From DATAGF01 sp963835685 (GTDB lineage: Bacteria > Actinomycetota > Thermoleophilia > Miltoncostaeales > Miltoncostaeaceae): a DNA stretch of 64,000 nucleotides. Shown piece by piece: positions 46,926-55,896 of the stretch (within the stretch, counting starts at the first letter, position 1; each line of letters opens with the position of its first letter). Position numbers and translations under genes: made by a program. The notes beneath the pieces are model-generated. The model saw nothing but the letters and a program-made list of their open reading frames with translations, was not told the origin of the DNA and searched no databases. The stretch lies in contig CAWIGI010000013.1 in NCBI GenBank assembly GCA_963835685.1, positions 62,001 to 126,000 on the forward strand. Direction: 5' to 3'.

Positions 46926-47974
46926 GGCCGCCCCCGCAGCGCGATGAGCGCCGCGCCCAGCCCGTCGTCGGTGCGGGCCACGAGCCACAGCGCGGAGGGG
47001 TTGATGCCCGCCGGGACGCGCACCCGCACGCGCCCGGCCGGCCCGCGGGCGCCGCCGCCCACCTGCGCGCCCAGCGGGTCCCCGGCCGTCTTCCCCGGCA
47101 CCCCGGTGCGGCGGTAGAGCGCGAGGGTCACCGTGTCGGAGCTCGCGAGCCGGCCGCCGGCCGTGCGGCGCAGGGAGGCACCGACCCGCTCGCGCGGCGC
47201 GACGCTCGCGGGGACGGGCGTGCCCGCCAGGTATCCCACCCAGCAGGTCCGCTCCCGCACCATCCGGTTGCGGGCGGCGTCGAAGAGCGAGGCGCGGATC
47301 ACGTAGAGGCCGGGCGGAACGGCGCCGCCGTCCGCGCGCCGGCCGTCCCAGCGCCAGTGCACCGGGTCGTCCGGGCGCACCGGGCGGGGTCCGAGGCGGC
47401 GCACCGGCTGCTCGTCGCCGGCGCGCAGGGCCTCGATGACCACGGAGCCCGGGTCGCGCGAGGAATAGGCCACGCGGCACTCCCCCTCCCCGGGCTCGCC
47501 CAGGGTGGCCGACTCGACGGTCATCTCGGCGGGCCGCGGCGCGCCCGTGTCGAGGACGACGGAGCGGGTCGTGTTGAACTGCTTGCGCCCGGCGCGGGCG
47601 CGCAGCTTGATCGCGTAGGTGCCGTCCGGGACGCGCCGGCCGGCGTCGTCGCGGCCGTCCCAGCCATCGCGCAGCCAGCCTCTCGGAGCGCGCCGCGAGG
47701 TGATCAGGCGCCGCACGGTCTCGCCGTCCTTCTGGATCTCCACCGTGACGTCCGCCGCCTGGCTGAGCCGCACGTTGACCTTCGCGTCCTCGCGGCGGCC
47801 GTCGCCGTCCGGGCTGAACAGGAGGGTGGCGTTGAAGCGCGTGACCACCGGCGCCGGCGTCGGGAACGCGAAGGGCAGCACGAACACGCCCAGCGCGAGC
47901 GCGAAGAGCGCGACGATGGCGACCACCACGCCGGCCCGGCGCGCGCGGCCGTCGCCCTCCGGCCGGTCGCCCAA
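46922..47974 (-). CDS. Membrane-anchored protein with FlgD-like Ig repeats
   Basis: The 350-residue product has one N-terminal span (about 15-35) followed by an extracytoplasmic region with at least two FlgD/Ig-like modules, recognisable by NATLLFSPDGDGRREDAKVN and WDGRDDAGRRVPDGTYAIKL, then WRWDGRRADGGAVPPGLYVI. No catalytic motif is seen. Such domains bind proteins or polysaccharides at the cell surface. It may serve as a surface attachment or assembly factor for the glycan. ATG start at 47974. Confidence 0.7.
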   Translation of the reverse strand: MGDRPEGDGRARRAGVVVAIVALFALALGVFVLPFAFPTPAPVVTRFNATLLFSPDGDGRREDAKVNVRLSQAADVTVEIQKDGETVRRLITSRRAPRGWLRDGWDGRDDAGRRVPDGTYAIKLRARAGRKQFNTTRSVVLDTGAPRPAEMTVESATLGEPGEGECRVAYSSRDPGSVVIEALRAGDEQPVRRLGPRPVRPDDPVHWRWDGRRADGGAVPPGLYVIRASLFDAARNRMVRERTCWVGYLAGTPVPASVAPRERVGASLRRTAGGRLASSDTVTLALYRRTGVPGKTAGDPLGAQVGGGARGPAGRVRVRVPAGINPSALWLVARTDDGLGAALIALRGRP

Positions 47975-47975
47975 G

Positions 47976-48731
47976 TCAGAGTCCCCGGAACCCCAGGCAG
48001 ATGTAGAAGCCGAAGCGCCCGGCTGGGGTGCGCGACAGCGCGAGCTCGGCCCGCCGAGGCGCCTCGAGGCGGTAGAGCCGGCCGAGCTGCGAGCCGACCC
48101 GCCCGCCAGGCCGGAAGAAGATCCCGCGCCGGGACACCGGCACCAGCCCGGCCGCCGCCCCGTGGCTCTCGAGGTCGACCCAGGTCTGCCAGCGGTCGAT
48201 CGGCGCGAGGCTCAGCCGGATGCCGGGCACCCCGTGCTCGGCGAGCCAGCGGCGCGCCCCCGGCAGGCTGCGCCGGTTGGGCGTCGAGACCACCACCAGG
48301 CCGTCCGGGGCCAGCCGCTCGCGGAGGGCCCGGAGACAGGCCCGCGGATCCTCGAGGTGCTCGAGCACGTCGGTCAGGCAGATGAGGTCGAAGGGCCCCC
48401 CGGGCGGCTCGTAGGCGCTGCCGACGACGGCCGACAACCGGTCTCCGACGCCCATCTCGGCCAGGCGCCGGGATGCGTGCGACACCGACTCCGGCGACAG
48501 GTCAACCCCCACCCCCGAGAAGCCGCGCGCGGCGAGGCGCTCGAGCAGGAAGCCGGTGCCGCAGCCGACGTCGAGGACCCGGCCGCCGGCGCGAGCGTGG
48601 CGGTCAACGGTCTCCAGCACCAGGGCCATGCGGCTCTGGAGGTGCCAGTTGCGCGCCTCGACCGCGACCAGCCGCGGGGCCAGGCGGTCGTAGTAGGCCT
48701 GCACCTGGCCCAGCCGGCCCGGCTCGCTCAC
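47976..48731 (-). CDS. Class I SAM-dependent methyltransferase
   Basis: The 251-residue product has the class I motifs VLDVGCGTGFLLERLAARG (motif I), GVDLSPESV, and LICLTDVLEHLED. This UbiG/Coq3-like pattern is common among sugar or lipid methyltransferases in glycan loci. No membrane segment. ATG at 48731 overlaps the glycoside hydrolase stop (ATGA). Its acceptor, probably a sugar or glycan end, is unknown. Confidence 0.85.
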   Translation of the reverse strand: MSEPGRLGQVQAYYDRLAPRLVAVEARNWHLQSRMALVLETVDRHARAGGRVLDVGCGTGFLLERLAARGFSGVGVDLSPESVSHASRRLAEMGVGDRLSAVVGSAYEPPGGPFDLICLTDVLEHLEDPRACLRALRERLAPDGLVVVSTPNRRSLPGARRWLAEHGVPGIRLSLAPIDRWQTWVDLESHGAAAGLVPVSRRGIFFRPGGRVGSQLGRLYRLEAPRRAELALSRTPAGRFGFYICLGFRGL

Positions 48732-49849
48732 GGACCGAACCCCGGGGGCGGCGGGTACGCGGCGGCGGCCGCGGCGAATCGGGCATAGGAAAGCTTGCGG
48801 GTGCCGTCGGCGCGCAATAGACCTCCGGTCCAGCGGGGGTTGTCCTGGAAGTTGAACCAGGTGACGAGCCCCACGCGCGGGCTTCGGGCCGCCGCCACCA
48901 TGGTCTCGTCGACCCAGGCGGCCTGCTGCTCCTCGCTCACGAAGTAGCGGTGGAATCGGTTGTACGACGTGTGGTAGCCCGTCTCTGTGACGTGGACCGG
49001 CGCGCCTGGCGCAAGCCTATCCACCTGCCGGATCACCCGGGGGAGGGTGCTCCAGGAGGGCACGAAGAACGCCTGCAGGGGCGAGCCGATCGGGTAGAGG
49101 TGCAGGCTCCACGCGTCGATGGGCGGCCCCTCGTCGGCGACGAGGCGGACGAAGTCGAGGCTGCCGACGGCCGCGCGGCCGTCCTTGGGGCACGAGGTCG
49201 GCGAGCGCCCGGCCGGCCCGGCGGCGCCGCCGATCACGGTCGCGCGAGGGTTCGCGGCCTTGACCTCGCGGTACGCCGCCGCCAGCAGCGCGGCGTAGTG
49301 CCGGGGCGAGACCAGCAGGGCCCGGCCCCCGCGGCCGCGCCGGCACTGGGGCATCCAGAAGCCCGGCAGGTTCGGCTCGTTCCAGACCTCGATGCGGCGC
49401 ACCTCCGGCAGGGGGACTCCGCCGGGCCCGGCGAACGTGCCGGAGTAGCGGCGGGCGAGCGCGCCCGCGAAGCGGGCGCCGTCCGCAGTGCGGGGCGCGG
49501 CGACGGTGGAGCCGCTGCGCGAGGCCCACGCCGGGGTGAGGTAGAAGTCGAGCACGGCGGTGATGCCCCGGGCCGACAGCCCGCGCACGATCTGGTCGTA
49601 CCGGCTCCAGTCGTACGCCGGATCCGCCGGGTCGCGGCCATCGGCCGGCCGTCTCGGCGCGACCTGGCGCCAGAGGACGTCAACGCGCGCCACCCTCGCC
49701 CCGGTCGCCGCGAGCGCATCTAAGCGGGTTTCGAGCGCCGGTCCCCCCACGTTCGCCAGGCCGTCGTCCTGCAGGGAGACGACCGGCGCCCCGGCGGCGG
49801 CCGCGCACGCGGCGAGGAGGGCCGCGAGGGCGAGGAGGGCACCCCTCAC
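48728..49849 (-). CDS. Secreted glycoside hydrolase, clan GH-A-like
   Basis: The 373-residue product has a signal peptide (about 1-20) and a TIM-barrel hydrolase with acid/base motif VWNEPN (Glu158), RVDVLWRQVAP on an early strand, and a probable nucleophile in HVTETGYHTSY (Glu289). The closest recognisable families are GH39/GH5-like. In a glycan operon it may trim the polymer or act in its release. GTG start at 49849 overlaps the upstream stop. Confidence 0.8.
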   Translation of the reverse strand: MRGALLALAALLAACAAAAGAPVVSLQDDGLANVGGPALETRLDALAATGARVARVDVLWRQVAPRRPADGRDPADPAYDWSRYDQIVRGLSARGITAVLDFYLTPAWASRSGSTVAAPRTADGARFAGALARRYSGTFAGPGGVPLPEVRRIEVWNEPNLPGFWMPQCRRGRGGRALLVSPRHYAALLAAAYREVKAANPRATVIGGAAGPAGRSPTSCPKDGRAAVGSLDFVRLVADEGPPIDAWSLHLYPIGSPLQAFFVPSWSTLPRVIRQVDRLAPGAPVHVTETGYHTSYNRFHRYFVSEEQQAAWVDETMVAAARSPRVGLVTWFNFQDNPRWTGGLLRADGTRKLSYARFAAAAAAYPPPPGFGP

Positions 49850-50928
49850 CGGAGCCTCGCCAGCCGCACGACGCCCACCCGCAGCCCCTTCCTGCGGCCC
49901 CGCTCGACCCACGCGAGCCGCGCGCCGTCGGCGCCGACCGCGTCGACCCGGCGGCGTGCGGTCGTCACGAGCCGGGTCGCGAGGCGCCCGCGGCGGGAGA
50001 CGAGGACGCGCCGCCCGTCGCCGATCGCGAGCGTCCCGCCGCCGACGGCGATCGCCGGCCGCCGGCCGCCGGTCCAGGCGCGGCGCGCGCGCGGTGGCCC
50101 GGGACCCACGTCGACGCGGGTCACGACGAGCCGCGACCCGGCCCGCGACAGCACCGCGACGAGGCCGGGGGCGGCCCACACCCGCAGCGCCGGCCCGGGG
50201 AGGGCGACCGCCGCCGCCGCGCCGCCGTTCGCGGCCCGGGTCACCAGCAGTTGGGCCCTCTGGGTGGGGTCGGCCCACGCGCGCAGGTCGGCCCCGGCCA
50301 CCGCGACCAGCTCAGGCGCGCCCGGATCGGACAGGACCGGAGGCGGGACCGGCCCGCCGGCCGGGTCGCCGAGCCGGAGCACCTGCCGCCCGGAGGCGTC
50401 GATCTGCACGAAGCGCACGGCGCTGCCCGTCCAGCCGGCGGCGACCGTGACGGGCGCGGCGGCCCGCCCGTCGCTCTCGATGACCGTCTCGATGCCCTCG
50501 TCGTCGCAGCACCACACCAGGGGCGGCGCGAGGCGGCGCGATCCCGGGACGGCCACGAAGCCCCCGTCGCCGGTCGGCACGAGCGTCCCCGCCGTCATCC
50601 CGGCGATGCTCGTCCGCACCGCCACCGGCATCTCGGGCGCGCCGGAGAAGCGGCGCGAGGCGCGGTCCAGCCGCACGCGGGACGTCTCGGCCCGGTAGTA
50701 GTCGAAGCGCCGCGCGCCGGCCGGCGACCCGGCGATGCGCGCCGGGTCAACGCGGACGGTCGCGGCCTCCGTCCAGACCAGGTGCCTCCCGCTGAAGGCG
50801 AGGGCCCGGTCGTGCCAGCCCTCGAGGGTCAGGGTGCGCGTCGCGCCCGACGCTCCCGGGGCGGCGACGAGCGCCGCGCCCGCCGCGGCCGTGAGCGCGA
50901 GGACGCCTGCGAGCGGGCGACGCCTCAC
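49846..50928 (-). CDS. Secreted protein of unknown function
   Basis: The 360-residue product has a signal peptide (about 1-29, with APGASGA before the cleavage region) and a mature region rich in Ala, Val and Arg without recognised catalytic residues. Repeated segments with RLV and W-containing strands suggest a beta-propeller-like fold, but this is uncertain. A Cys pair, WCCDD, occurs near residue 153. GTG at 50928 and the stop both overlap the neighbouring genes, tying it to the glycoside hydrolase. Function unknown. Confidence 0.6.
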   Translation of the reverse strand: MRRRPLAGVLALTAAAGAALVAAPGASGATRTLTLEGWHDRALAFSGRHLVWTEAATVRVDPARIAGSPAGARRFDYYRAETSRVRLDRASRRFSGAPEMPVAVRTSIAGMTAGTLVPTGDGGFVAVPGSRRLAPPLVWCCDDEGIETVIESDGRAAAPVTVAAGWTGSAVRFVQIDASGRQVLRLGDPAGGPVPPPVLSDPGAPELVAVAGADLRAWADPTQRAQLLVTRAANGGAAAAVALPGPALRVWAAPGLVAVLSRAGSRLVVTRVDVGPGPPRARRAWTGGRRPAIAVGGGTLAIGDGRRVLVSRRGRLATRLVTTARRRVDAVGADGARLAWVERGRRKGLRVGVVRLARLR

Positions 50929-52070
50929 GCCGGGGCGGAGCGCTCCGTGCGGAGCGCCACCACGGTGTCCGCGAGCAGCGCCTCGCTGGCCGCCGCGAGC
51001 TCGGGCGCGGCGAGCGGGGTCATGTTGGTGAGCTGCACGTGGCGGGCTCCCCGCGCGACGAAGGCCTCCACGGCGGCGGCCACCTCGTCGGGCGTCCCGT
51101 GGAGGACCGAGTCGCGCACGACCTGCGCCGGGACGGCCTCGGCCAGGGCGAGCGCCTCGGCGCGGCCGTAGGTCGTCGGCAAGAAGGTGGTCAGCCCGAA
51201 GGCGCCCTCGCCCAGCGGATGGGTCGCGCCGTGCGCGGCGAAGGCCTCGGCGGGCCGCGTGAGCGCGATGAACCGCATCAGCAGCGACCCGTCGATCGTG
51301 GCCTCCGCCGCCTCGCGGGTCTCGGCCACGACCACCCGCGCGTACAGGCCGGCCGTCACGGCGTCCTCCGGTCGCCCCGCCGCGGCCGCGGCCGACCGCA
51401 CGGCCGCGAGCATGCGGGCGTAGTCGTCGGGGTCGGTCGCGAGCGGCAGCCAGCCGTCGGCGCGCCGGCCCACCACGGCCAGCCCCTTGGGCCGGTGGGC
51501 GGCGACCCACAGCGGCGGCGGGCGCTCGCCCAGGGGACGCAGCCCCAGGATCCCGCCGTCGAGGCGGAAGTGCTCGCCCGCGAAGTCAACCGGCTCCGGG
51601 CTCTCCATCAGCAGCCGCATCACCTCCAGCCCCTCGTCGAGCCGCGACAGCGGGCGCTCGTTCCGGACCCCGTACGGCACCAGATTCAGGGCCTCGCCGG
51701 CACCCACGCCCAGCATGAACCGCCCGCCGGTGATGTGGTCGAGCGTGAGGGCGGTCTGGGCGAGCGAGGCCGGATGGCGGCGGACCACGTCCGTGACCCC
51801 GATCGCCAGCCGGATCTCCCGCGTGGCGCCCGCCGCGGCGGCCACCACGGGCACGGGGTCGAACCAGACGTGCGGGCTGCGCTGGCCGGCGGCGGCCTGC
51901 GGCACCAGGTCGGGGGTCCAGATCGACAGGGGGAACCAGTGCAGCAGGTGGTCGACCCACCAGATCGCGTCGAAGCCCTGCTGCTCGCGCCGCTGGGCCG
52001 AGGCGAGCACCGTGTCGGCGGGCGGGCGCACCGCTCCCATGGCCGACAGCTCGAGACGCGGCTCCGCCAT
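50925..52070 (-). CDS. LLM-class F420-dependent oxidoreductase
   Basis: The 381-residue product belongs to the luciferase-like family of F420/FMN TIM-barrel enzymes, closest in pattern to phthiodiolone ketoreductase-type proteins: QGFDAIWWVDHLLHWFP near the N-terminus, GATREIRLAIGVTDVVRRHP, and HITGGRFMLGVGAGEALN. The substrate is unknown. ATG at 52070 is preceded by a good promoter (TTGGAG, 17 bases, TAGGTT, then seven bases), so it probably starts its own leaderless transcript covering the glycan genes downstream. Confidence 0.82.
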   Translation of the reverse strand: MAEPRLELSAMGAVRPPADTVLASAQRREQQGFDAIWWVDHLLHWFPLSIWTPDLVPQAAAGQRSPHVWFDPVPVVAAAAGATREIRLAIGVTDVVRRHPASLAQTALTLDHITGGRFMLGVGAGEALNLVPYGVRNERPLSRLDEGLEVMRLLMESPEPVDFAGEHFRLDGGILGLRPLGERPPPLWVAAHRPKGLAVVGRRADGWLPLATDPDDYARMLAAVRSAAAAAGRPEDAVTAGLYARVVVAETREAAEATIDGSLLMRFIALTRPAEAFAAHGATHPLGEGAFGLTTFLPTTYGRAEALALAEAVPAQVVRDSVLHGTPDEVAAAVEAFVARGARHVQLTNMTPLAAPELAAASEALLADTVVALRTERSAPA

Positions 52071-52077
52071 GGCGGGC

Positions 52078-52106
52078 AACCTACTCCGCGCCGGTTGGGT
52101 CTCCAA
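52078..52106 (-). promoter_or_regulatory. Promoter of the LLM oxidoreductase gene
   Basis: Minus-strand -35 TTGGAG (52101-52106), 17-base spacer and -10 TAGGTT (52078-52083) ending seven bases before the ATG at 52070. The TAG of the -10 is the moaB stop codon. This is the best-formed promoter among the leaderless candidates in the window. Confidence 0.6.
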
Positions 52107-52644
52107 CGGAGGCAGGTGGATCCCCCCCGCCCGGGGCCGTGGGGCGCCCGGGGGCGGCGGCCGGGTGGTCCCCGCCGCGGATCTGGGACGCCGCGTGGGC
52201 GACGACGGGCTCGATGGCCGCCCAGCCGTCACGGGCGCCTCCGGGGGAGCCCGGCAGGTTCACGATCAGCGTCGCCCGCCGCACGCCGGCCTCGCCGCGC
52301 GAGAGCATCGCGTGCGGCGTGGCCTCGAGCGAGCGGGCGCGGATGGCCTCGGCGATGCCGGGGACCATGCGGTCGCAGGTCGCCCGCGTGGCCTCGGGGG
52401 TGCAGTCGCGGGGGCCGACTCCGGTCCCCCCGGTCGTGAGGACGAGGTCCGGGGCGCCGGGGGCGTCGCAGATGGCCTGCAGGAGGGTGGCGAGCCGGTG
52501 GCGGTCGTCGGGGACCAGCTCGCGGCCCACGATCTCACCGCCCGCCGCCTCCACCGCCCGCACGAGCTCCGGCCCGGAGCGGTCCTCCCGCTCGCCGCGG
52601 GCCGACCGGTCAGAGACCGTGATGACCGTCACGCGGAGGGTCAT
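52081..52644 (-). CDS. MoaB/Mog-family molybdopterin protein
   Basis: Molybdopterin adenylylation-type domain of the MoaB/MogA family. The 187-residue product has TVSDRSARGEREDRSGP and the substrate-loop motif TTGGTGVGPRDCTPEA. The C-terminal ~35 residues are Pro/Gly-rich and unconserved. ATG at 52644 overlaps the moaC stop. The pair moaC-moaB suggests molybdenum-cofactor synthesis, though no other moa gene is present here. Confidence 0.88.
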   Translation of the reverse strand: MTLRVTVITVSDRSARGEREDRSGPELVRAVEAAGGEIVGRELVPDDRHRLATLLQAICDAPGAPDLVLTTGGTGVGPRDCTPEATRATCDRMVPGIAEAIRARSLEATPHAMLSRGEAGVRRATLIVNLPGSPGGARDGWAAIEPVVAHAASQIRGGDHPAAAPGRPTAPGGGDPPASVGDPTGAE

Positions 52645-53108
52645 CCAGGCTCGCCCTTCGTCTTCTCGAGCAGCCGGATGCCGTCGATGGTGATGGCGGG
52701 ATCGAGTCCCTTGGCGAGGTCGTAGACGTTGAGCGCGGCGACCGCCGCCGCGGTGAGCGCCTCCATCTCGACCCCCGTGCGGGCCGTCGTCTCGACGGCC
52801 GCCGTGATCCGCACCTCGCCCGCGTCGGGGTCAACCTCGACCTCGACGCCCGCCCTTTCGATCGGCAGGGGGTGGCAGAGCGCGACCAGCTCGGGCGTCC
52901 GCTTGGCCGCCATGATCCCCGCGACGCGGGCGACCGCGGCGGCGTCGCCCTTCGGCAGGCGTCCGTCCGCGATCGCCCGGGCGCTCGCGGGGGCCATCCG
53001 CACCACCGCCTCCGCCACGGCGCGCCGCGCCACAGGCGGCTTGTGGCCCACGCCCACCATCCGCGCCTGACCGCGCTCGTCGAGGTGGGTGGGGCGTCGC
53101 TCCGTCAC
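52641..53108 (-). CDS. moaC: Cyclic pyranopterin monophosphate synthase
   Basis: Second step of molybdenum-cofactor synthesis. The 155-residue product has MAAKRTPELVALCHPLPIE and the motif EMEALTAAAVAALNVYDLAKG with catalytic Lys and Asp, plus conserved Arg in VARRAVAEAVVRM. GTG 53108 is preferred because it overlaps the otsA-like stop (GTGA); a longer upstream start at 53183 would add unconserved residues. Coupled to moaB downstream. Confidence 0.92.
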   Translation of the reverse strand: MTERRPTHLDERGQARMVGVGHKPPVARRAVAEAVVRMAPASARAIADGRLPKGDAAAVARVAGIMAAKRTPELVALCHPLPIERAGVEVEVDPDAGEVRITAAVETTARTGVEMEALTAAAVAALNVYDLAKGLDPAITIDGIRLLEKTKGEPG

Positions 53109-54595
53109 ACCCTGGCGCGCTGGGCGCGGCGGCGGTCGGCAGTGCGCTTGCGCGCGATGTCGGCCTGCTGGGCCGAGAGCCACTTCCCGACGTCGTTCTC
53201 GCGCACGATCCGCTTGATCTCGCTGATGCGGTCGGCCCGCTCGTCGGCGGGCATCACCAGCGCCCGGTGAAGGGCGTCGGCCTGGGCGTCGACGTCGAAC
53301 GGGTTGATGGAGATCGCGAACGACCCCAGCTCCTCGTGGGCGCCGGCGTTCTCGGACAGGATCATCACCCCGTTGCGCTCGTTGACGAGCGGCGCCTCCT
53401 TGGCGATCAGGTTCATGCCGTCGTAGATCGGGTTCACGACGAGCACGTCGTAGTGCTTGTACGCCGCCACGGCCAGGTGGATGTTGCTCTCGATCCGCAG
53501 GTCGATCGGCATCCAGTCCGTGTTGCCGTGCTTCGTGTTGATGTGGCTCACGACGTCGCGGATCTTGGCGAGGTACTCGATGTACTCGTCAACGTCCTGG
53601 CGCGAGGGCTGCAGGAGCGCGAAGAAGGTGATGTCCTCGTGGAACTCGGGGTGGCGGTCGAGGAAGACGTCGAAGGCCTTGAACCCGCGCAGGGTGTTCT
53701 TCGAGAGGTCGGTCCGGTCAACGCGCACCACCAGGTGCTGCCGCCGGCGCCGCAGGATCGGCCCCTCCTCGGCGGCCACCTCCTGCGAGCGGGCGAGCGC
53801 CTCGAACATCGGCGCGTTGACCGAGATCGGGTAGGCGCGCACCCAGACCTCGCGGCCCTCCCACCGCATCTGCAGCCGCTCGTAGTCGACCGCCAGGTCG
53901 AGCAGATCCTCGCAGCAGAGCAGGAAGTTGCGCGCGTAGCGCCGGGTGTGGAACGCGACGATGTCGTTGGCGAGCAGGCCGCGCAGGATGGCCTCGCGGA
54001 TCTCCGGCGGCAGGATCCGCCAGTAGTCCGGCTGGCTCCACGGGATGTGGACGAAGAAGTGCAGGAACGCGTCCGGGTGCTCCGCCCGGATGCCCTCGGG
54101 CGCGGTGTAGAGGTGGTAGTCGTGGAGCATCACGACCCGGTCGGGATCGTCGGCCAGCTCCTCGTTGACCGCCTCCGCGAAGGCGGCGTTGGCGGCGAGG
54201 TAGCCGCCCGTCCACGCCTCCTTCTCCTCCCAGCGCACGTCGGGAGCGTTGCTGAGGTCCCAGAGGTAGTGCTGGATGAACCACAGCATCGGGTTGGCGA
54301 CGACGTTGTAGTAGGCGTGGTAGGTGTCGTGGTCGATGGTGACGAAGCGGCCCCGGGTGTCCGCGCCCAGCCCGGGCAGCTCGAAGCTGCCGCCGCCCGC
54401 CAGCCGCTGGACCTCCTCGTCGCCGTCGGAGATGGCGGCGGCGATCCACAGCGCGGGCGTGTGCTCGGTGAGGCCCATCAGGGCGGTCACGAGCCCGCCG
54501 CCGCCGCGCTGGCGCTCGAGGTGGCCGTCCGGCCGCCGCGTGAACGTCACGGGGCCGCGGTTCGAGACCAGGATCAGCGGCGCCGGACGGCCCAC
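53105..54595 (-). CDS. GT20 family glycosyltransferase, trehalose-6-phosphate synthase-like
   Basis: The 496-residue product has the GT20 core: ILVSNRGPV at the N-terminus, MLHDYHLYTAPEGI, FFVHIPWSQPDYWRILP, RVDRTDLSKNTLRGFKAF with the phosphate-binding Arg and Lys, and NPIYDGMNLIAKEAPL. It diverges from E. coli OtsA in the N-terminal loop (RQRGGGGLVTAL). No trehalose-phosphate phosphatase gene is adjacent. It may make trehalose-6-phosphate or a related phosphorylated glucoside. It follows TreT by four bases. Confidence 0.8.
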   Translation of the reverse strand: MGRPAPLILVSNRGPVTFTRRPDGHLERQRGGGGLVTALMGLTEHTPALWIAAAISDGDEEVQRLAGGGSFELPGLGADTRGRFVTIDHDTYHAYYNVVANPMLWFIQHYLWDLSNAPDVRWEEKEAWTGGYLAANAAFAEAVNEELADDPDRVVMLHDYHLYTAPEGIRAEHPDAFLHFFVHIPWSQPDYWRILPPEIREAILRGLLANDIVAFHTRRYARNFLLCCEDLLDLAVDYERLQMRWEGREVWVRAYPISVNAPMFEALARSQEVAAEEGPILRRRRQHLVVRVDRTDLSKNTLRGFKAFDVFLDRHPEFHEDITFFALLQPSRQDVDEYIEYLAKIRDVVSHINTKHGNTDWMPIDLRIESNIHLAVAAYKHYDVLVVNPIYDGMNLIAKEAPLVNERNGVMILSENAGAHEELGSFAISINPFDVDAQADALHRALVMPADERADRISEIKRIVRENDVGKWLSAQQADIARKRTADRRRAQRARV

Positions 54596-54599
54596 GGCG

Positions 54600-55838
54600 T
54601 CAGCTCCCCGACAGCCTCGTGAAAATGCCGAGCCAGTCCCGCAGCAGGCGGGGGGTGAGGAAGTCGTGGCGGACGTGCTGCTTGCCCCGCCGCGCCATCG
54701 CGCGCGCCTCCTCGGGGTCCTCGAGGTACTGGATGCAGCGCTGCGCGGTCTCCTCGGCCGAGTTGACGAGGAAGCCGGTCTCGCCGTCGGCGATCTGGAG
54801 CGGGATGCCGCCCACGTTGCCGGCGACGGTGGGACGCGCCTTCCAGAGCGCCTCGGTGACGGTCAGCCCGAAGCCCTCCTTGATGGACTTCTGGACCACC
54901 ACGTCCGCCTGGGTCTGGAAGGCGTTCACCTCGACGGCCCCGACGTTGTTCAGGTTCGACAGGATGTAGATGTCCGTGTCGTCCCCGGCGTAGTCCATCG
55001 TGCTCTGGAAGAACTCCCAGCCCTCCGGGTCGTCGGTCGCCATGGACCCGACCAGCGCGAGCTGCAGGTCGGGGAACCGCTCCTTGACGAGCCGGTATGC
55101 GTCGATCACGCCGAGGGGGTCCTTCCAGGGGTCGAAGCGCGAGACCTGGAGCATCAGGGGCCGCTCGATGTCGAGCCCGAACTGGTCGACGATGTAGGCG
55201 GCGTCCTCCGGCGACAGCGACATGTTCTTCGGCGACAGGGGGTCGATGGCCGGCGGCATCACGACCGGGTCGGGAAGGCGGTCGCCCGGCGGGATGTAGC
55301 CGGCCATGTGGAAGACCGACAGGTCGTAGGGCTCGAGCATCGGGAGCAGGAAGTCGAGCACCTGCGGGTTGGGCGTCAACAGGTCGATGTGGCAGCGCCA
55401 GATCCACTTGGCCCCGTTCTCGGCCGCGTGCAGCCGGAAGGCGGCCGGCTGGGGGTCGTGGATGACGACGAAGTCGTAGTCGTCCGACAGGCCGCCGACG
55501 TTCATGAGGTTGTAGCGCTCGAAGACGGCCTTGTCCGCGTCGCTGAGGGTGCGGGGGTCGCCCTGCAGCGCGTTGTGCATCTGCTTGGTGACGTGGAAGA
55601 ACTCGTCGCGGCCGTACATGACCTTCCAGTCGGCCCGAAGCCCGGCGTCGTTCATCAGCGGCACGAGGCTGTAGAGGATCTCGGCCACGCCCCCGCCGAA
55701 GCTGGTCGCGTTCACGTGCAGCACCCGCTTGCCCTCGAGCGGCCCCGCAAGCGCCCGGATCTCGGCCATCAGGTCGCGGGACACGATGCTGTGGTAGTCG
55801 GCCAAGGACTTGTGGCCGACGTTGACGCTGCGGATCAC
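54600..55838 (-). CDS. Trehalose synthase, glycosyltransferring (TreT-like GT4)
   Basis: Enzymes of this family form trehalose from a nucleotide-glucose and glucose, or act as trehalose phosphorylases. The 412-residue product has the TreT signature VLHVNATSFGGGVAEILYSL, the mid-domain IWRCHIDLLTPNPQV, and a GT4 site VQKSIKEGFGLTVTEALW. GTG at 55838 is preferred: a longer start at 55898 would lie on a possible -10 element (55897-55902) and inside the divergent intergenic region. It heads the long minus-strand run together with the GT20 gene. Confidence 0.85.
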   Translation of the reverse strand: MIRSVNVGHKSLADYHSIVSRDLMAEIRALAGPLEGKRVLHVNATSFGGGVAEILYSLVPLMNDAGLRADWKVMYGRDEFFHVTKQMHNALQGDPRTLSDADKAVFERYNLMNVGGLSDDYDFVVIHDPQPAAFRLHAAENGAKWIWRCHIDLLTPNPQVLDFLLPMLEPYDLSVFHMAGYIPPGDRLPDPVVMPPAIDPLSPKNMSLSPEDAAYIVDQFGLDIERPLMLQVSRFDPWKDPLGVIDAYRLVKERFPDLQLALVGSMATDDPEGWEFFQSTMDYAGDDTDIYILSNLNNVGAVEVNAFQTQADVVVQKSIKEGFGLTVTEALWKARPTVAGNVGGIPLQIADGETGFLVNSAEETAQRCIQYLEDPEEARAMARRGKQHVRHDFLTPRLLRDWLGIFTRLSGS

Positions 55839-55896
55839 GCGGGGACCCCCGTGCGGTGTGCAAGCCCCTGCCCCGGCGCGTGGGGCGACGTGTGAC

